Origin: Leifsonia williamsii
Lineage (GTDB): Bacteria; Actinomycetota; Actinomycetes; Actinomycetales; Microbacteriaceae
Assembly: GCF_030433685.1 (NCBI RefSeq)
Contig: NZ_JAROCF010000001.1
Span: 62,001 to 126,000 of the forward strand
Direction of reading: 5' to 3'
Length of the DNA stretch: 64,000 nt
Shown here: in pieces, positions 33,445-41,475 of the stretch
Layout of the letters: each line of letters starts with the position of its first letter
Numbering within the stretch: the stretch's first letter is position 1
The notes under the pieces: model-generated
The model's input: the letters and a program-made list of their open reading frames with translations, nothing else
The model's database searches: none
What the model was told of the DNA's origin: nothing
Translations under genes and position numbers: made by a program

Positions 33445-34592
33445 GCGGCACCCCGCAGCAGCGCCGCCGAGCGCAGCGCGTCGACGACCCGCCGCTGCTC
33501 GGCGTCGGTCAGCTCGTGGAAGAGCGGGAGGATGAGCGTCCCGTCGGTGAGCCGCTCGGTGACCGCGAGCGACGCCGATCCGGTGTCCCGGTCGCGGTAC
33601 GCGGGCTGCCGGTGCGCGGCCATGATGCCGCGGCGGGCCGAGACGCCGGCCTCGGCCAGCACCTCCATCGTCCGCTCGCGCGTCGACGGGAAGCCGGGCT
33701 CGACCTCCACCCAGTACGACTGGAAGTTGCCGGTGCCCCAGGCGGGGTCCCGCACCGGGCGCAGCCCGTCGATGTCGGCGATCAGCTCGGCGTACCGCGC
33801 GGCGAGCTCGCGGCGGCGGGCCACGATCTGGGGCAGGCGGCCCAGCTGGACCAGCCCCACCGCGGCCTGCAGGTCGGTCATCCGGTAGTTGAAGCCGACC
33901 TCGGTGTAGACCTCGGCCGGGGCGAGCACGCTCGCCTGCCGGTCGGCGGCCGAGATGCTCATGGCGTGCTCGCGCAGGCGGCGGGCTCGGTCGGCCCACT
34001 CCGCGTTCGCGGTCGTCAGCATCCCGCCCTCGCCCGTGGTGAGCAGCTTGCGCGGGTGGAACGACCAGGCGGACACGTCCGCCCCCGCCCCCACCGCGCG
34101 GCCCTTGTACCGCGAGCCGGCGCCGCAGGCCGCGTCCTCGATGAGGACGATGCCGCGCGGCTCGGTCACGGCGCGGATCGCGTCGAGATCGGCGGGGACG
34201 CCGCCCTGGTCGACGACGATCACCGCGCGCGTCGCGGGGGTGAGCGCCGCCTCCACCGTCTCCGCGGTGAGGTCGCCCGTGAGCGGGTCGACGTCCGCGA
34301 AGACCGGCCGCGCCCCGACGTACGTCGGCGCGTTGGCGGTGGCGATGAAGGAGAAGGACGGGACGACCACGTCGTCGCCCCGTCCGATCCCGGCAACGAC
34401 GAGCGCGAGGTGCAGCGCCGTCGTGCAGTTGGAGGTGGCGACCGCGTACGGCGCGTCCATCGCCGCGGCGAACTCCTCCTCGAACCGCGCGACGCGCGGC
34501 CCCTGGGCGACCCAGCCCGACGCGATGACCTCGGTGACCGCGTCGATCTCCTCCTGGCCGAGCCAGGGCTTCATGACGTTGATGCGGTTCAC
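33441..34592 (-). CDS. DegT/DnrJ/EryC1 sugar aminotransferase (PglE/perosamine-type)
   Basis: 383 residues. INVMKPWLGQEEIDAVTEVIASGWVAQGPRVARFEEEFA is the ArnB/PglE start, seen here in pieces. Further: ATSNCTTALHLALVVAGI, VVVPSFSFIATANAP, VDQGGVPADLDAI, LIEDAACGAGSRYKG, SFHPRKLLTTGEGG with the PLP lysine and VGFNYRMTDLQAAVGL. Likely a 4-aminotransferase acting on a 4-keto sugar, pairing with the PglD-like enzyme downstream; inference. GTG 34592 overlaps the epimerase stop (GTGA). Note ADQ-G-GVP in place of the more common H.(Y/F)G, where the metal-free fold still fits. Confidence 0.9.
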   Translation of the reverse strand: MNRINVMKPWLGQEEIDAVTEVIASGWVAQGPRVARFEEEFAAAMDAPYAVATSNCTTALHLALVVAGIGRGDDVVVPSFSFIATANAPTYVGARPVFADVDPLTGDLTAETVEAALTPATRAVIVVDQGGVPADLDAIRAVTEPRGIVLIEDAACGAGSRYKGRAVGAGADVSAWSFHPRKLLTTGEGGMLTTANAEWADRARRLREHAMSISAADRQASVLAPAEVYTEVGFNYRMTDLQAAVGLVQLGRLPQIVARRRELAARYAELIADIDGLRPVRDPAWGTGNFQSYWVEVEPGFPSTRERTMEVLAEAGVSARRGIMAAHRQPAYRDRDTGSASLAVTERLTDGTLILPLFHELTDAEQRRVVDALRSAALLRGAA

Positions 34593-35584
34593 GAGTTCAC
34601 CAGCGCCCGTCCTGCGGCGATCTCCTCGCGGAGCGGACGCCACCACTCGACCAGCTCGCGCAGGCCCTCCTCGAGCCCCACCTCTGCGGTGAAGCCGAGG
34701 TCGCGCTGCGCGGCGGAGGTGTCGGCCAGCCGGCGGGTGACGCCGTTGACCGCGCGCTCGGGCCCGTGCTCGACCGACAGGTCGGAGTCCATGGCCCGCA
34801 GCAGCGCCTCCGCGAGCCCCAGGAGGCTCGTCTCGGTGCCGCTCGCGATGTTGTAGACGCCCTCGTGGAGGTCCGCGGAGGCCGCGAGCAGGTTGGCGCG
34901 GGCGATGTCGCGGGTGAAGACGAAGTCCATCGTCTGCTGCCCGTCGCCGAAGATCAGCGGCGGCTTGCCGTCGGCGATCCGCTCCATCCAGCGCACGAGC
35001 ACCTCGGTGTAGAGGCCGTGCACGTCCATGCGCGGGCCGTAGACGTTGAAGTAGCGGAGGATGACGTAGTCGAGCCCGTTCATCGCGCGGAAGCTGCGCA
35101 GCATCCCCTCGTTGAACGACTTCGCGGCGCCGTAGAAGGTGTCGTTGTTGTGGTGGTGGTGCCGCTCGGTGGTCGGGAACTCCTCCGCCAGGCCGTAGAC
35201 CGACGCGCTGGAGGCGCTGACCAGCTTGTCGACGCCGTGCTCGACCGCCGCCTCGATCACGGTGAACGTGCCGTCGACCAGAACCTCCAGGGCGAGCCGC
35301 GGCTCCTCCGCGCACTGGGTGATGCGGATGGCCGCCTCGTGGAAGACGAGGTCCTTGCCGCGGGTCACGTCGTGCACCAGGTCGCGGTCGCGCAGGTCGC
35401 CCTCGACGAGCGTCACCCGGCCGGAGGCCAGGGCGTCGTCGAGGTTGGCCAGGCGTCCGCGCACGAGGTTGTCGAGCACGTCGACGTGGGCGGCGCCCGC
35501 GTCGAGCAGCTGGTCGACGATCTGCGAGCCGATCGTGCCGGCGCCGCCCGTCACCAGGACGGAGGCGCCCTGCAGCGCGGTCAC
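34589..35584 (-). CDS. NAD-dependent nucleotide-sugar epimerase/dehydratase
   Basis: 331 residues. Extended SDR: VLVTGGAGTIGSQIVDQLLDAG, VDVLDNLVRGR, VEGDLRDRDL, VFHEAAIRI, SASSASVYG, catalytic Y-A-A-K in TFYGAAKSFNEG, YFNVYGPRMD and MDFVFTRDIARAN. Related to UDP-glucose/GlcNAc 4-epimerases and UDP-glucuronate epimerases. An unusual His4 run (RHHHHNND) sits before the catalytic Tyr. GTG 35584 overlaps the dehydrogenase stop (GTGA). Probably supplies a 4-epimer or keto sugar for the glycan. Confidence 0.88.
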   Translation of the reverse strand: MTALQGASVLVTGGAGTIGSQIVDQLLDAGAAHVDVLDNLVRGRLANLDDALASGRVTLVEGDLRDRDLVHDVTRGKDLVFHEAAIRITQCAEEPRLALEVLVDGTFTVIEAAVEHGVDKLVSASSASVYGLAEEFPTTERHHHHNNDTFYGAAKSFNEGMLRSFRAMNGLDYVILRYFNVYGPRMDVHGLYTEVLVRWMERIADGKPPLIFGDGQQTMDFVFTRDIARANLLAASADLHEGVYNIASGTETSLLGLAEALLRAMDSDLSVEHGPERAVNGVTRRLADTSAAQRDLGFTAEVGLEEGLRELVEWWRPLREEIAAGRALVNS

Positions 35585-36660
35585 AGCGCACCCGCCAGCG
35601 ACTCCTGAGCCTCGGCGGGCTGGGCGGTCTCGGTGGGCACGGCGGACCCGCCGGTCGCGAGGCTGCGGCTTGCCGCCTCCAGCACCGACAGCACGCGGAG
35701 GCCCGCCTCGCCGTCGGTGCGCGGGGCGCGGCGCTCGCGGATGCTGTCGGCGAACTCCGCCGCCATCTGCGACAGCGCCTCCCGCTCGGGGAGGGCAGGC
35801 GACCAGGTGTCGCCGAGCCGGTAGGAGACGGTGGCCGCGGTGCGCTCGACGCCGTCGACGGCCTGCAGGCCCAGGTCGACGCCGCGGTCGTAGACGCTGA
35901 TCCGCTGCTGCGGGTTCAGGTCGTCCCAGACCAGCGTGCGCTTGGTGCCGCCGATGACCATCTGCCGGATCTTCGTCGGGCTCAGCCAGTTGACGTGCAC
36001 GTGCGCCATGGCGCCGTTCGGCAGCGGCAGCACGAGGTAGCCGACGCATGACTTGCCGGCGCCGAGCGGGTCGGCGCCGTGCGCCGACACCGTCTCGGGC
36101 CGGAGGCCGCCGGGGACGACGAAGTCGATGATCGACAGGTCGTGCGGCGCGAGGTCCCAGAAGACGTCCACGTCCGGCTGGATCAGACCCAGGTTGATGC
36201 GGGTCGAGTCCACGAACAGGATGTCGCCGAGCGCACCCTCCGCCACCAGCTCGCGGATCTTCAGCACCGCTGGCGTGTAGCAGTAGGTGTGGTCGGCCAT
36301 GAGGACCAGACCGCTCGCCGACGCAGCAGCGACCATGGCGCGACCCAAGTCACCTGCGTCGGCGAGCGGCTTCTCGACCATCACGTGCTTGCCTGCGGCG
36401 AGGGCGCGCAGGGCGATGCCGTGATGGGTGCGTGCGGGAGTGGCGATGGCGACGGCGTCGACATCGTCCCTCTGCAGGAGCTCGTCGAGGTCCGTGTGGA
36501 CGTCGACCCCTCCCACGCGGGCGGCGAGACCCTCCGCCCGGTCGCGATCAAGATCGCAGATGGCCGCCAGGTCCCATTCGGGACTGGCAGCGAAGTTGCG
36601 GGCCAGGTTCGGGCCCCAGTAGCCGGCGCCGATCACGGCGATGCGCAGTCGTGTTTCCAT
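35581..36660 (-). CDS. Gfo/Idh/MocA sugar dehydrogenase (WlbA/WbpB-like)
   Basis: 359 residues. RIAVIGAGYWGPNLARNF (NAD fold), ATPARTHHGIALRALAAGKHVMVEKPLA with the EKP lysine, HTYCYTPAVLKIRELV, STRINLGLIQPDVDVFWDLAPHDLSII with the H/D pair and VNWLSPTKIRQMVIGG. The DLAPHDLSI block is shared with WlbA/WbpB and inositol dehydrogenase relatives, oxidising nucleotide sugars at C3. With WlbC-like and WlbB-like enzymes in the same locus it suggests a 3-amino-3-deoxy sugar. First gene of the nine-gene leftward operon; AGGTGCTGGGGAG upstream. Confidence 0.9.
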   Translation of the reverse strand: METRLRIAVIGAGYWGPNLARNFAASPEWDLAAICDLDRDRAEGLAARVGGVDVHTDLDELLQRDDVDAVAIATPARTHHGIALRALAAGKHVMVEKPLADAGDLGRAMVAAASASGLVLMADHTYCYTPAVLKIRELVAEGALGDILFVDSTRINLGLIQPDVDVFWDLAPHDLSIIDFVVPGGLRPETVSAHGADPLGAGKSCVGYLVLPLPNGAMAHVHVNWLSPTKIRQMVIGGTKRTLVWDDLNPQQRISVYDRGVDLGLQAVDGVERTAATVSYRLGDTWSPALPEREALSQMAAEFADSIRERRAPRTDGEAGLRVLSVLEAASRSLATGGSAVPTETAQPAEAQESLAGAL

Positions 36661-36695
36661 CAGTGCTCCCCAGCACCTTTCTTGATATCGGGACC

Positions 36696-36712
36696 GCCGT
36701 CGGGTCGACGGC
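36696..36712. terminator. Short hairpin between surface protein gene and sugar operon
   Basis: GCCGTCG (36696-36702) and CGACGGC (36706-36712) with a 3-nt loop in the 75-bp gap between the 1531-residue surface protein gene and the dehydrogenase gene, both leftward. It may partly terminate or attenuate read-through into the nine-gene operon. Confidence 0.45.
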
Positions 36713-36735
36713 CCCTGGTCGGGTTGTCGGCCCCG

Positions 36736-39700
36736 CTACCCTCCGGCGACGAACAGCACGTCGGCCCAGTAGTTGTGCGAGACCACATGATCGGGAAAAT
36801 CGGTCGAGTATTGGTAGACGCCGCCGTTGGCGGGCGTCGACAGCGGCCCGTTGGTCACGGGCGCCGCGAGGGCTCCTGGATCGACCGCGTAGGTCGCCCC
36901 GGTCGTGTAGTAGGTGGCGCGGTACTCGGTGTTCGCCTGCACCGCCACCGGGGTGGCGAAGGCGACGGACTGCCAGCCGCTCACCGTCTCGCCGGTGGAG
37001 GGCGCGGTCGCCATCACCTGCCCGGTCGGCGACCAGAGGTACACGGTGTGCGTCCCGGTGTCGCCCGCGCCCTTGTAGAAGCGGATCCCGGTGATCGTGC
37101 CCGCCTGCGAGGTGGTGAAGCGCACGCCGACCTGCAGCGGCGGGGTGTCGGGCCAGGTCTGGTTGGCCGGCGTCGCCGTGGTCGGGAAGATCGAGACGCC
37201 GGCGGGGGCCGGAGTCGGCGTGGGAGTCGGCGTCGGGGTGGGAGTCGGGGTGGGCGTGGGAGTCGGCGTCGGCGTCGGCGTCGGCGTGGGAGTCGGCGTG
37301 GGAGTCGGCGTCGGCGTCGTGCCGCCACCCGTCGTCCCGGTGCCGCCCCCGGTGGAGCCCGCGGCCGGCTTGAACACCACGTCGACGAAGTAGTTCGTGG
37401 CCTGGTAGCTGAAGGTCGGAGCGCCGAGCGTCGAGCCGTACAGGTACCGGCCGTTGCTGCCGCCGGGCGCGGTCAGCGGCCCGCTCGTCATCGCGGAGGC
37501 GAAGCCGTTCGACGTGTACGCGTAGTTGCCCTTCGGGGCCAGGTACGACACGACGTAGGTGGTGCCGGGCGTCAGCGTGACCGGGGTCGAGAGCTGCGCG
37601 GTCTGCCAGCCGGTGGCGGTCTCGTTCTGGAACGTCACCTCCGCCAGCTTGTCCGTGCCCGACCACAGCGCCCCGATGTGCGTGCCGGTGTTCGTCGCCC
37701 CCTTGTAGAAGCGGATCGCGGTGACGTCTCCGGCCTGGCTGGTGCTGAACGCCATGCCGAGCTGCACCGCCGAGGCGTCGTCGGTCGCCGCGGGCACCGC
37801 AGGGGCGGCGTTGCCGAGCACGGTGTAGGAGGCGACTTCCGCGGCCTTGACCGTGAAGCTCCACTTCTGCGTGGCGAGCGTCGCGCCCTCGGTCGATGTC
37901 ACGCCGCCGAGCGTCATCGTCACGGCCGCGCCGGACGGCAGCGCGGCCGCCGGGGTGAACGTGATCGTCTTCGCGTCGGCCGAGAGGGCGGCCGAGCCGG
38001 CGATCGGCGTCGAGCCGGTCGCGGCCGTGAGGCTCCAGCCCGGGCCGACCGGGGCGGAGAGGGTGACGGACGGCGTGGCGGCCGGGTCGACCTCCACGGC
38101 TCCGCTCGCCGGGTCCGCCGAGACGACCGCGATCGGGTCGGGCAGCTTGGCCAGGACCACGTCGACGAGGTAGCTGGTGCTGACCTGCGTCGTCGGGGCG
38201 ACGCCGTCGGCGTAGCTGAACGTGCCTGCCTCCGCCGGGGCGGTCAGCGGGCCGCGCGTCACGGCCGAGCTGAAGGCGCCCGGCGTCGCGGAGTAGTTCC
38301 CGGTGGTCGTGCGGTACGAGACCGTGTACTCGGTGCCCTTGGTGACATCCACCGGCTGCGAGAAGGTCAGCGTCTGCCAGCCCGCGGTCGACTCGTTCTG
38401 GAACGTGCCCTCCGCCACCTTGTTCGTGCCCTGCCACAGCGCGCCGACGTGCGTGCCGGTGTTCTGCTGGTTCTTGTAGAAGCGCACGCCGGTCACCTGA
38501 CCGTCGATGCTCGAGACGAACCGCATGCCGAGCGTCACCGGCTGGTCGGGCACCTGCAGCACGCTGGGCGTGGTGGTGTCGGTGAAGACGCTGCACGGGC
38601 AGGTGCCGGCAGCGGTGTCCGGCTTGGCCGAGGTGAAGCTCCACGAGCCGCCGGAGGACAGCGCGATGCCGTTCGCGTCGGTCGCCGTGAGGGTGACCGA
38701 GAACTTCACGAAGCCGTCCAGTGCGGAGCTCGGGGTGAAGGTCGCGGTGCGGGTCGAGGAGGCGTACTGCACGGTCCCCGCGACGCTCGCGCCGTTCTGG
38801 TCCTTCACCGTGAAGGCGATGTTCGCGCCGGGCACATCCCGCGACAGCACCGCGCCGATCGTGGTGTTCGCCGGCACCGACGAGGAGCCGGGGAGCGGCC
38901 ACTGCCCGCTCGCCACCAGGGGCGAGGTGTCGGTCGGCGTGAAGATCGGGTCCACCCAGTAGTTGGCGCCCTGGTACACGCTCTGCGGGTACTGGCCGAG
39001 CGTCGTGTTGTAGGTGCCGCCCGGCTCGGCGCCGTAGCCTCCCGCGACCGTGAAGGGCGCGTTCGTCTCGGGTGCGTACGGCCACTGGTACGGCGTCGCC
39101 GCGTAGTGCCCGTTGGGCGCGGAGTACGAGATCGTGTAGGCCGTCCCGGCCGTCACGGCGACCGGCGATGTGAAGTTCGCCGCCTGCCAGCCCGAGGCCG
39201 ACTCGGTGCCGAAGGTCACGTTCGCCAGCCGGGTGCCGGAGGCGTCCCACAGCGAGCCGGTGTGCGTGCCGGTGTTCGCGGCCGACTTGTAGAAGCGCAC
39301 GCCGCTGATGAAGCCGTTCTGGGTCGGGGTGAACCGCAGGCCCAGCTCGACCGCAGCGCCGTCGCCGCCGTCGGCCGTCTTGGGCGCCTCCGAGCCGAAG
39401 TACGAGTACGGACCGGTCACGTTGACCGTCCGCGAGACCGGGGTGGAGACGTTCGCGCTGTCGTCGGACGCGCGGACCCTGAGCGACACCGCGCCGATCC
39501 CGTGCTGCGAGTAGGTGTACGTCCACGAGGTCGTGCCCGTCGCGGGGTGCCACGTCGTGCCGCCGTCGACCGAGACCTCCACGCCGGAGACCACGCCGCC
39601 GGAATCGCTCGCCGTGCCGCTGAAGGTCACCTGCGTGCCGTTGGGGATGCTCGCGTTCGCGGCGGGCGTCGAGATGGTGACCGTCGGCGCTGTCTTGTCG

Positions 39701-41331
39701 GTGCTGGCCGTCGCCGCCTTCAGGGTCGTCGAGAGCGTGCCGGCCTGCGCGCCCATGTCGGCGAGGAGGTTGACCTGCGCCTGCTGCATCCGCACGTCCG
39801 CCGCAGGCCCCTGCCCGTCGTGCTCCGCGTCGAGGCCCCAGGTCCACTGGATCGTGCCGGCGCTGAACACCAGCGCTCCGCTCGCCGCCTTGTAGAGCGT
39901 CATGCTGTGCGTGGTGGTGCCGGCGGCGACCACCTGCCCGAAGTCCTGCAGGTACTGCGGCACCGCGCCGGTGGTGGTGGAGACGCGGATCAGCCCGGCC
40001 GGCCGGAAGCCGTTGTCGACGTCCTCGTCCGACTCGTAGCCGACCGTGTGCGCGGCGAGCGCCGTGCTCGAGCTGAACATCGACGACAGGCCGGTGTTGC
40101 GCCAGAGCCGCTGCTTGCCCTGCGCCTGGGTGACCGTCACCGCGAGGTCGCTGAAGTTCGCCATGTACATGGTCCCGGTGAGCCCGTTCTCGGGCAGGCC
40201 GGCGCCGTTCGCCTGCGACGCGAAGCGCGGGTCCCGCCAGGTGCCCGTCCACTCCGGTGTGCTGGTGTCGATCTTGTCGTCGCCCCAGGTCTCCTTGTAC
40301 GACACGAGCGTGCGGTACGCGGTGGAGGGGCCGGCGATGGAGTTCTCGTACCGGGTGTGCCAGTAGGCCTCGTTGCCCGAGAGGAACTGCAGATTCACCC
40401 CGGCGTCCCGCGCGGCCAGGACGTTGGCGCGCTGCGCCGCCGACCAGTACTCGTCGTGCCCGACCGAGAGGAACACCTTGTGGTTCTTCAGCAGCGAGCC
40501 GTACCGGTCGGTGTCGACGCCGCTGAAGTAGGTGGTGTTGTACCCGTTCTTCTCCAGGAACCGGACCATCGGGTACTCGGCGCTGAAGTAGAAGTCGCGG
40601 CCGTCGTTGTCGCTACGCGTGACCACGGGCCGGTTGTAGCTGATCTTGTACGCGCGGTTGTTCTGGCCGCCCTGGTAGAAGTCGGACCCGCCGTACGTGT
40701 TGTACGCCTGCCAGGTCGGGTCGGAGGTTTGGAACAGCACCGGCGCCGTGCTCGCGTCGTTGCGCACGATGAAGGTGATGTGGCTCTTGCCGTGGGTGTC
40801 CCCGCGCTCCAGCACCGCGATGTAGACGCCGGAGACGGCGTTCGGCGGCACGGTCCAGCTGGCGGTCTGCGCCCAGTTGCCGCAGTCGTAGAGGTCGGTG
40901 GTGTCGTCCTTCTTGCACTCGGGCTGTTCGCCCACGATCGTCACGGGCACCGAGTCGATGCGGCGAGCGCCGTCGCCGCCGTAGTAGCCGGTGCGGTAGA
41001 TCGTCATCGTGTACGAGGAGGCGTCGGTGTCGACCTTGAAGCCGATGGTGCCGCCGATGTTCACGCTGATATCGGTGGAGAAGCCCTGGATCGACGGGTC
41101 GCCGGACCCGTTGATGTCCCACACGTCGGGGTCGGTGCCGCCGAGCGCGTTCTCGCAGACGATCGGATTCGGCTGGGCGTTGCAGCCGGCGTCCGCCTGG
41201 GCGGGACGGCTGACGGCCACCGCGGCCCACGCGGCGAGCGCGAGCACCACGACGATGGCGATGGCGACCATCACCCCGCGCCGGCGGTCGAGGCCGTCGA
41301 AGCGCATCCAAGCAGACTGAGCTTTACTCAC
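36736..41331 (-). CDS. Giant secreted protein: DMFA2-like domain, Ig and four DUF4082 domains
   Basis: 1531 residues. After a membrane signal (about 20-45, MVAIAIVVVLALAAWAAVAV) comes a region of about 480 residues with YRTGYYGGDGARRI, FQTSDPTWQAYNTYGG, YFSGVDTDRYG and VFLSVGHDEYWS, the N,N-dimethylformamidase beta-subunit-like fold. An Ig-like domain sits at about 548-638 (PTVTISTPAANASI). Four DUF4082 domains lie at about 662-800, 929-1061, 1191-1321 and 1401-1531, separated by Big_5-like domains and a (PT)n linker at about 1338-1378. Start is GTG 41331; ATG 41307 is possible and neither has a good ribosome site. Probably a surface adhesin or glycan-binding protein. No wall anchor is seen. 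Confidence 0.85.
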   Translation of the reverse strand: MSKAQSAWMRFDGLDRRRGVMVAIAIVVVLALAAWAAVAVSRPAQADAGCNAQPNPIVCENALGGTDPDVWDINGSGDPSIQGFSTDISVNIGGTIGFKVDTDASSYTMTIYRTGYYGGDGARRIDSVPVTIVGEQPECKKDDTTDLYDCGNWAQTASWTVPPNAVSGVYIAVLERGDTHGKSHITFIVRNDASTAPVLFQTSDPTWQAYNTYGGSDFYQGGQNNRAYKISYNRPVVTRSDNDGRDFYFSAEYPMVRFLEKNGYNTTYFSGVDTDRYGSLLKNHKVFLSVGHDEYWSAAQRANVLAARDAGVNLQFLSGNEAYWHTRYENSIAGPSTAYRTLVSYKETWGDDKIDTSTPEWTGTWRDPRFASQANGAGLPENGLTGTMYMANFSDLAVTVTQAQGKQRLWRNTGLSSMFSSSTALAAHTVGYESDEDVDNGFRPAGLIRVSTTTGAVPQYLQDFGQVVAAGTTTHSMTLYKAASGALVFSAGTIQWTWGLDAEHDGQGPAADVRMQQAQVNLLADMGAQAGTLSTTLKAATASTDKTAPTVTISTPAANASIPNGTQVTFSGTASDSGGVVSGVEVSVDGGTTWHPATGTTSWTYTYSQHGIGAVSLRVRASDDSANVSTPVSRTVNVTGPYSYFGSEAPKTADGGDGAAVELGLRFTPTQNGFISGVRFYKSAANTGTHTGSLWDASGTRLANVTFGTESASGWQAANFTSPVAVTAGTAYTISYSAPNGHYAATPYQWPYAPETNAPFTVAGGYGAEPGGTYNTTLGQYPQSVYQGANYWVDPIFTPTDTSPLVASGQWPLPGSSSVPANTTIGAVLSRDVPGANIAFTVKDQNGASVAGTVQYASSTRTATFTPSSALDGFVKFSVTLTATDANGIALSSGGSWSFTSAKPDTAAGTCPCSVFTDTTTPSVLQVPDQPVTLGMRFVSSIDGQVTGVRFYKNQQNTGTHVGALWQGTNKVAEGTFQNESTAGWQTLTFSQPVDVTKGTEYTVSYRTTTGNYSATPGAFSSAVTRGPLTAPAEAGTFSYADGVAPTTQVSTSYLVDVVLAKLPDPIAVVSADPASGAVEVDPAATPSVTLSAPVGPGWSLTAATGSTPIAGSAALSADAKTITFTPAAALPSGAAVTMTLGGVTSTEGATLATQKWSFTVKAAEVASYTVLGNAAPAVPAATDDASAVQLGMAFSTSQAGDVTAIRFYKGATNTGTHIGALWSGTDKLAEVTFQNETATGWQTAQLSTPVTLTPGTTYVVSYLAPKGNYAYTSNGFASAMTSGPLTAPGGSNGRYLYGSTLGAPTFSYQATNYFVDVVFKPAAGSTGGGTGTTGGGTTPTPTPTPTPTPTPTPTPTPTPTPTPTPTPTPTPTPAPAGVSIFPTTATPANQTWPDTPPLQVGVRFTTSQAGTITGIRFYKGAGDTGTHTVYLWSPTGQVMATAPSTGETVSGWQSVAFATPVAVQANTEYRATYYTTGATYAVDPGALAAPVTNGPLSTPANGGVYQYSTDFPDHVVSHNYWADVLFVAGG
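37205..37318 (-). repeat. Coding simple repeat (Pro-Thr linker)
   Basis: About 19 copies of a 6-bp unit (GGAGTC/GGCGTC/GGGGTG on the + strand) encode an uninterrupted Thr-Pro repeat between DUF4082 domains 3 and 4. The variation is mostly at third codon positions, so selection keeps the peptide while the DNA can slip. Confidence 0.9.
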
Positions 41332-41350
41332 GTCTGAGAGAATCTCACAG

Positions 41351-41439
41351 ATTGCTGAGGATTGCTCACCCCCTTAACGGGGGAGGACGGGGGGCCACCC
41401 CATTCGGTAGCATCCCGCAAGAAGTGATCTTTACTCACT
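41351..41439. promoter_or_regulatory. Divergent regulatory region of the surface-protein and GT2/GMC genes
   Basis: Contains, on the reverse strand, AATCCTCAGCAAT (41363-41351), one change from the motif at 16620. It also holds the palindrome TCACCCCC-TTAAC-GGGGGAGG (41366-41386) and AGTGA-N7-TCACT (41423-41439). TTTACTC occurs three times nearby (41323, 41430, 41439). The region separates the leftward 1531-residue gene from the rightward GT2 gene at 41476. Confidence 0.5.
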
Positions 41440-41475
41440 TTACTCGCGACCCGACACGAGAACAGGTCTCCACCG

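Noticed and set aside
37205..37318. A CRISPR-like array
   Set aside because: The unit is 6 bp, in frame, with no spacers; it encodes a Thr-Pro linker.
36079..41337. A 1752-codon open frame on the + strand across the giant surface-protein gene
   Set aside because: It is an antisense shadow: Arg/Gly/Val-rich low complexity with no domain, while the opposite strand encodes a clean signal peptide, Ig and DUF4082 domains.
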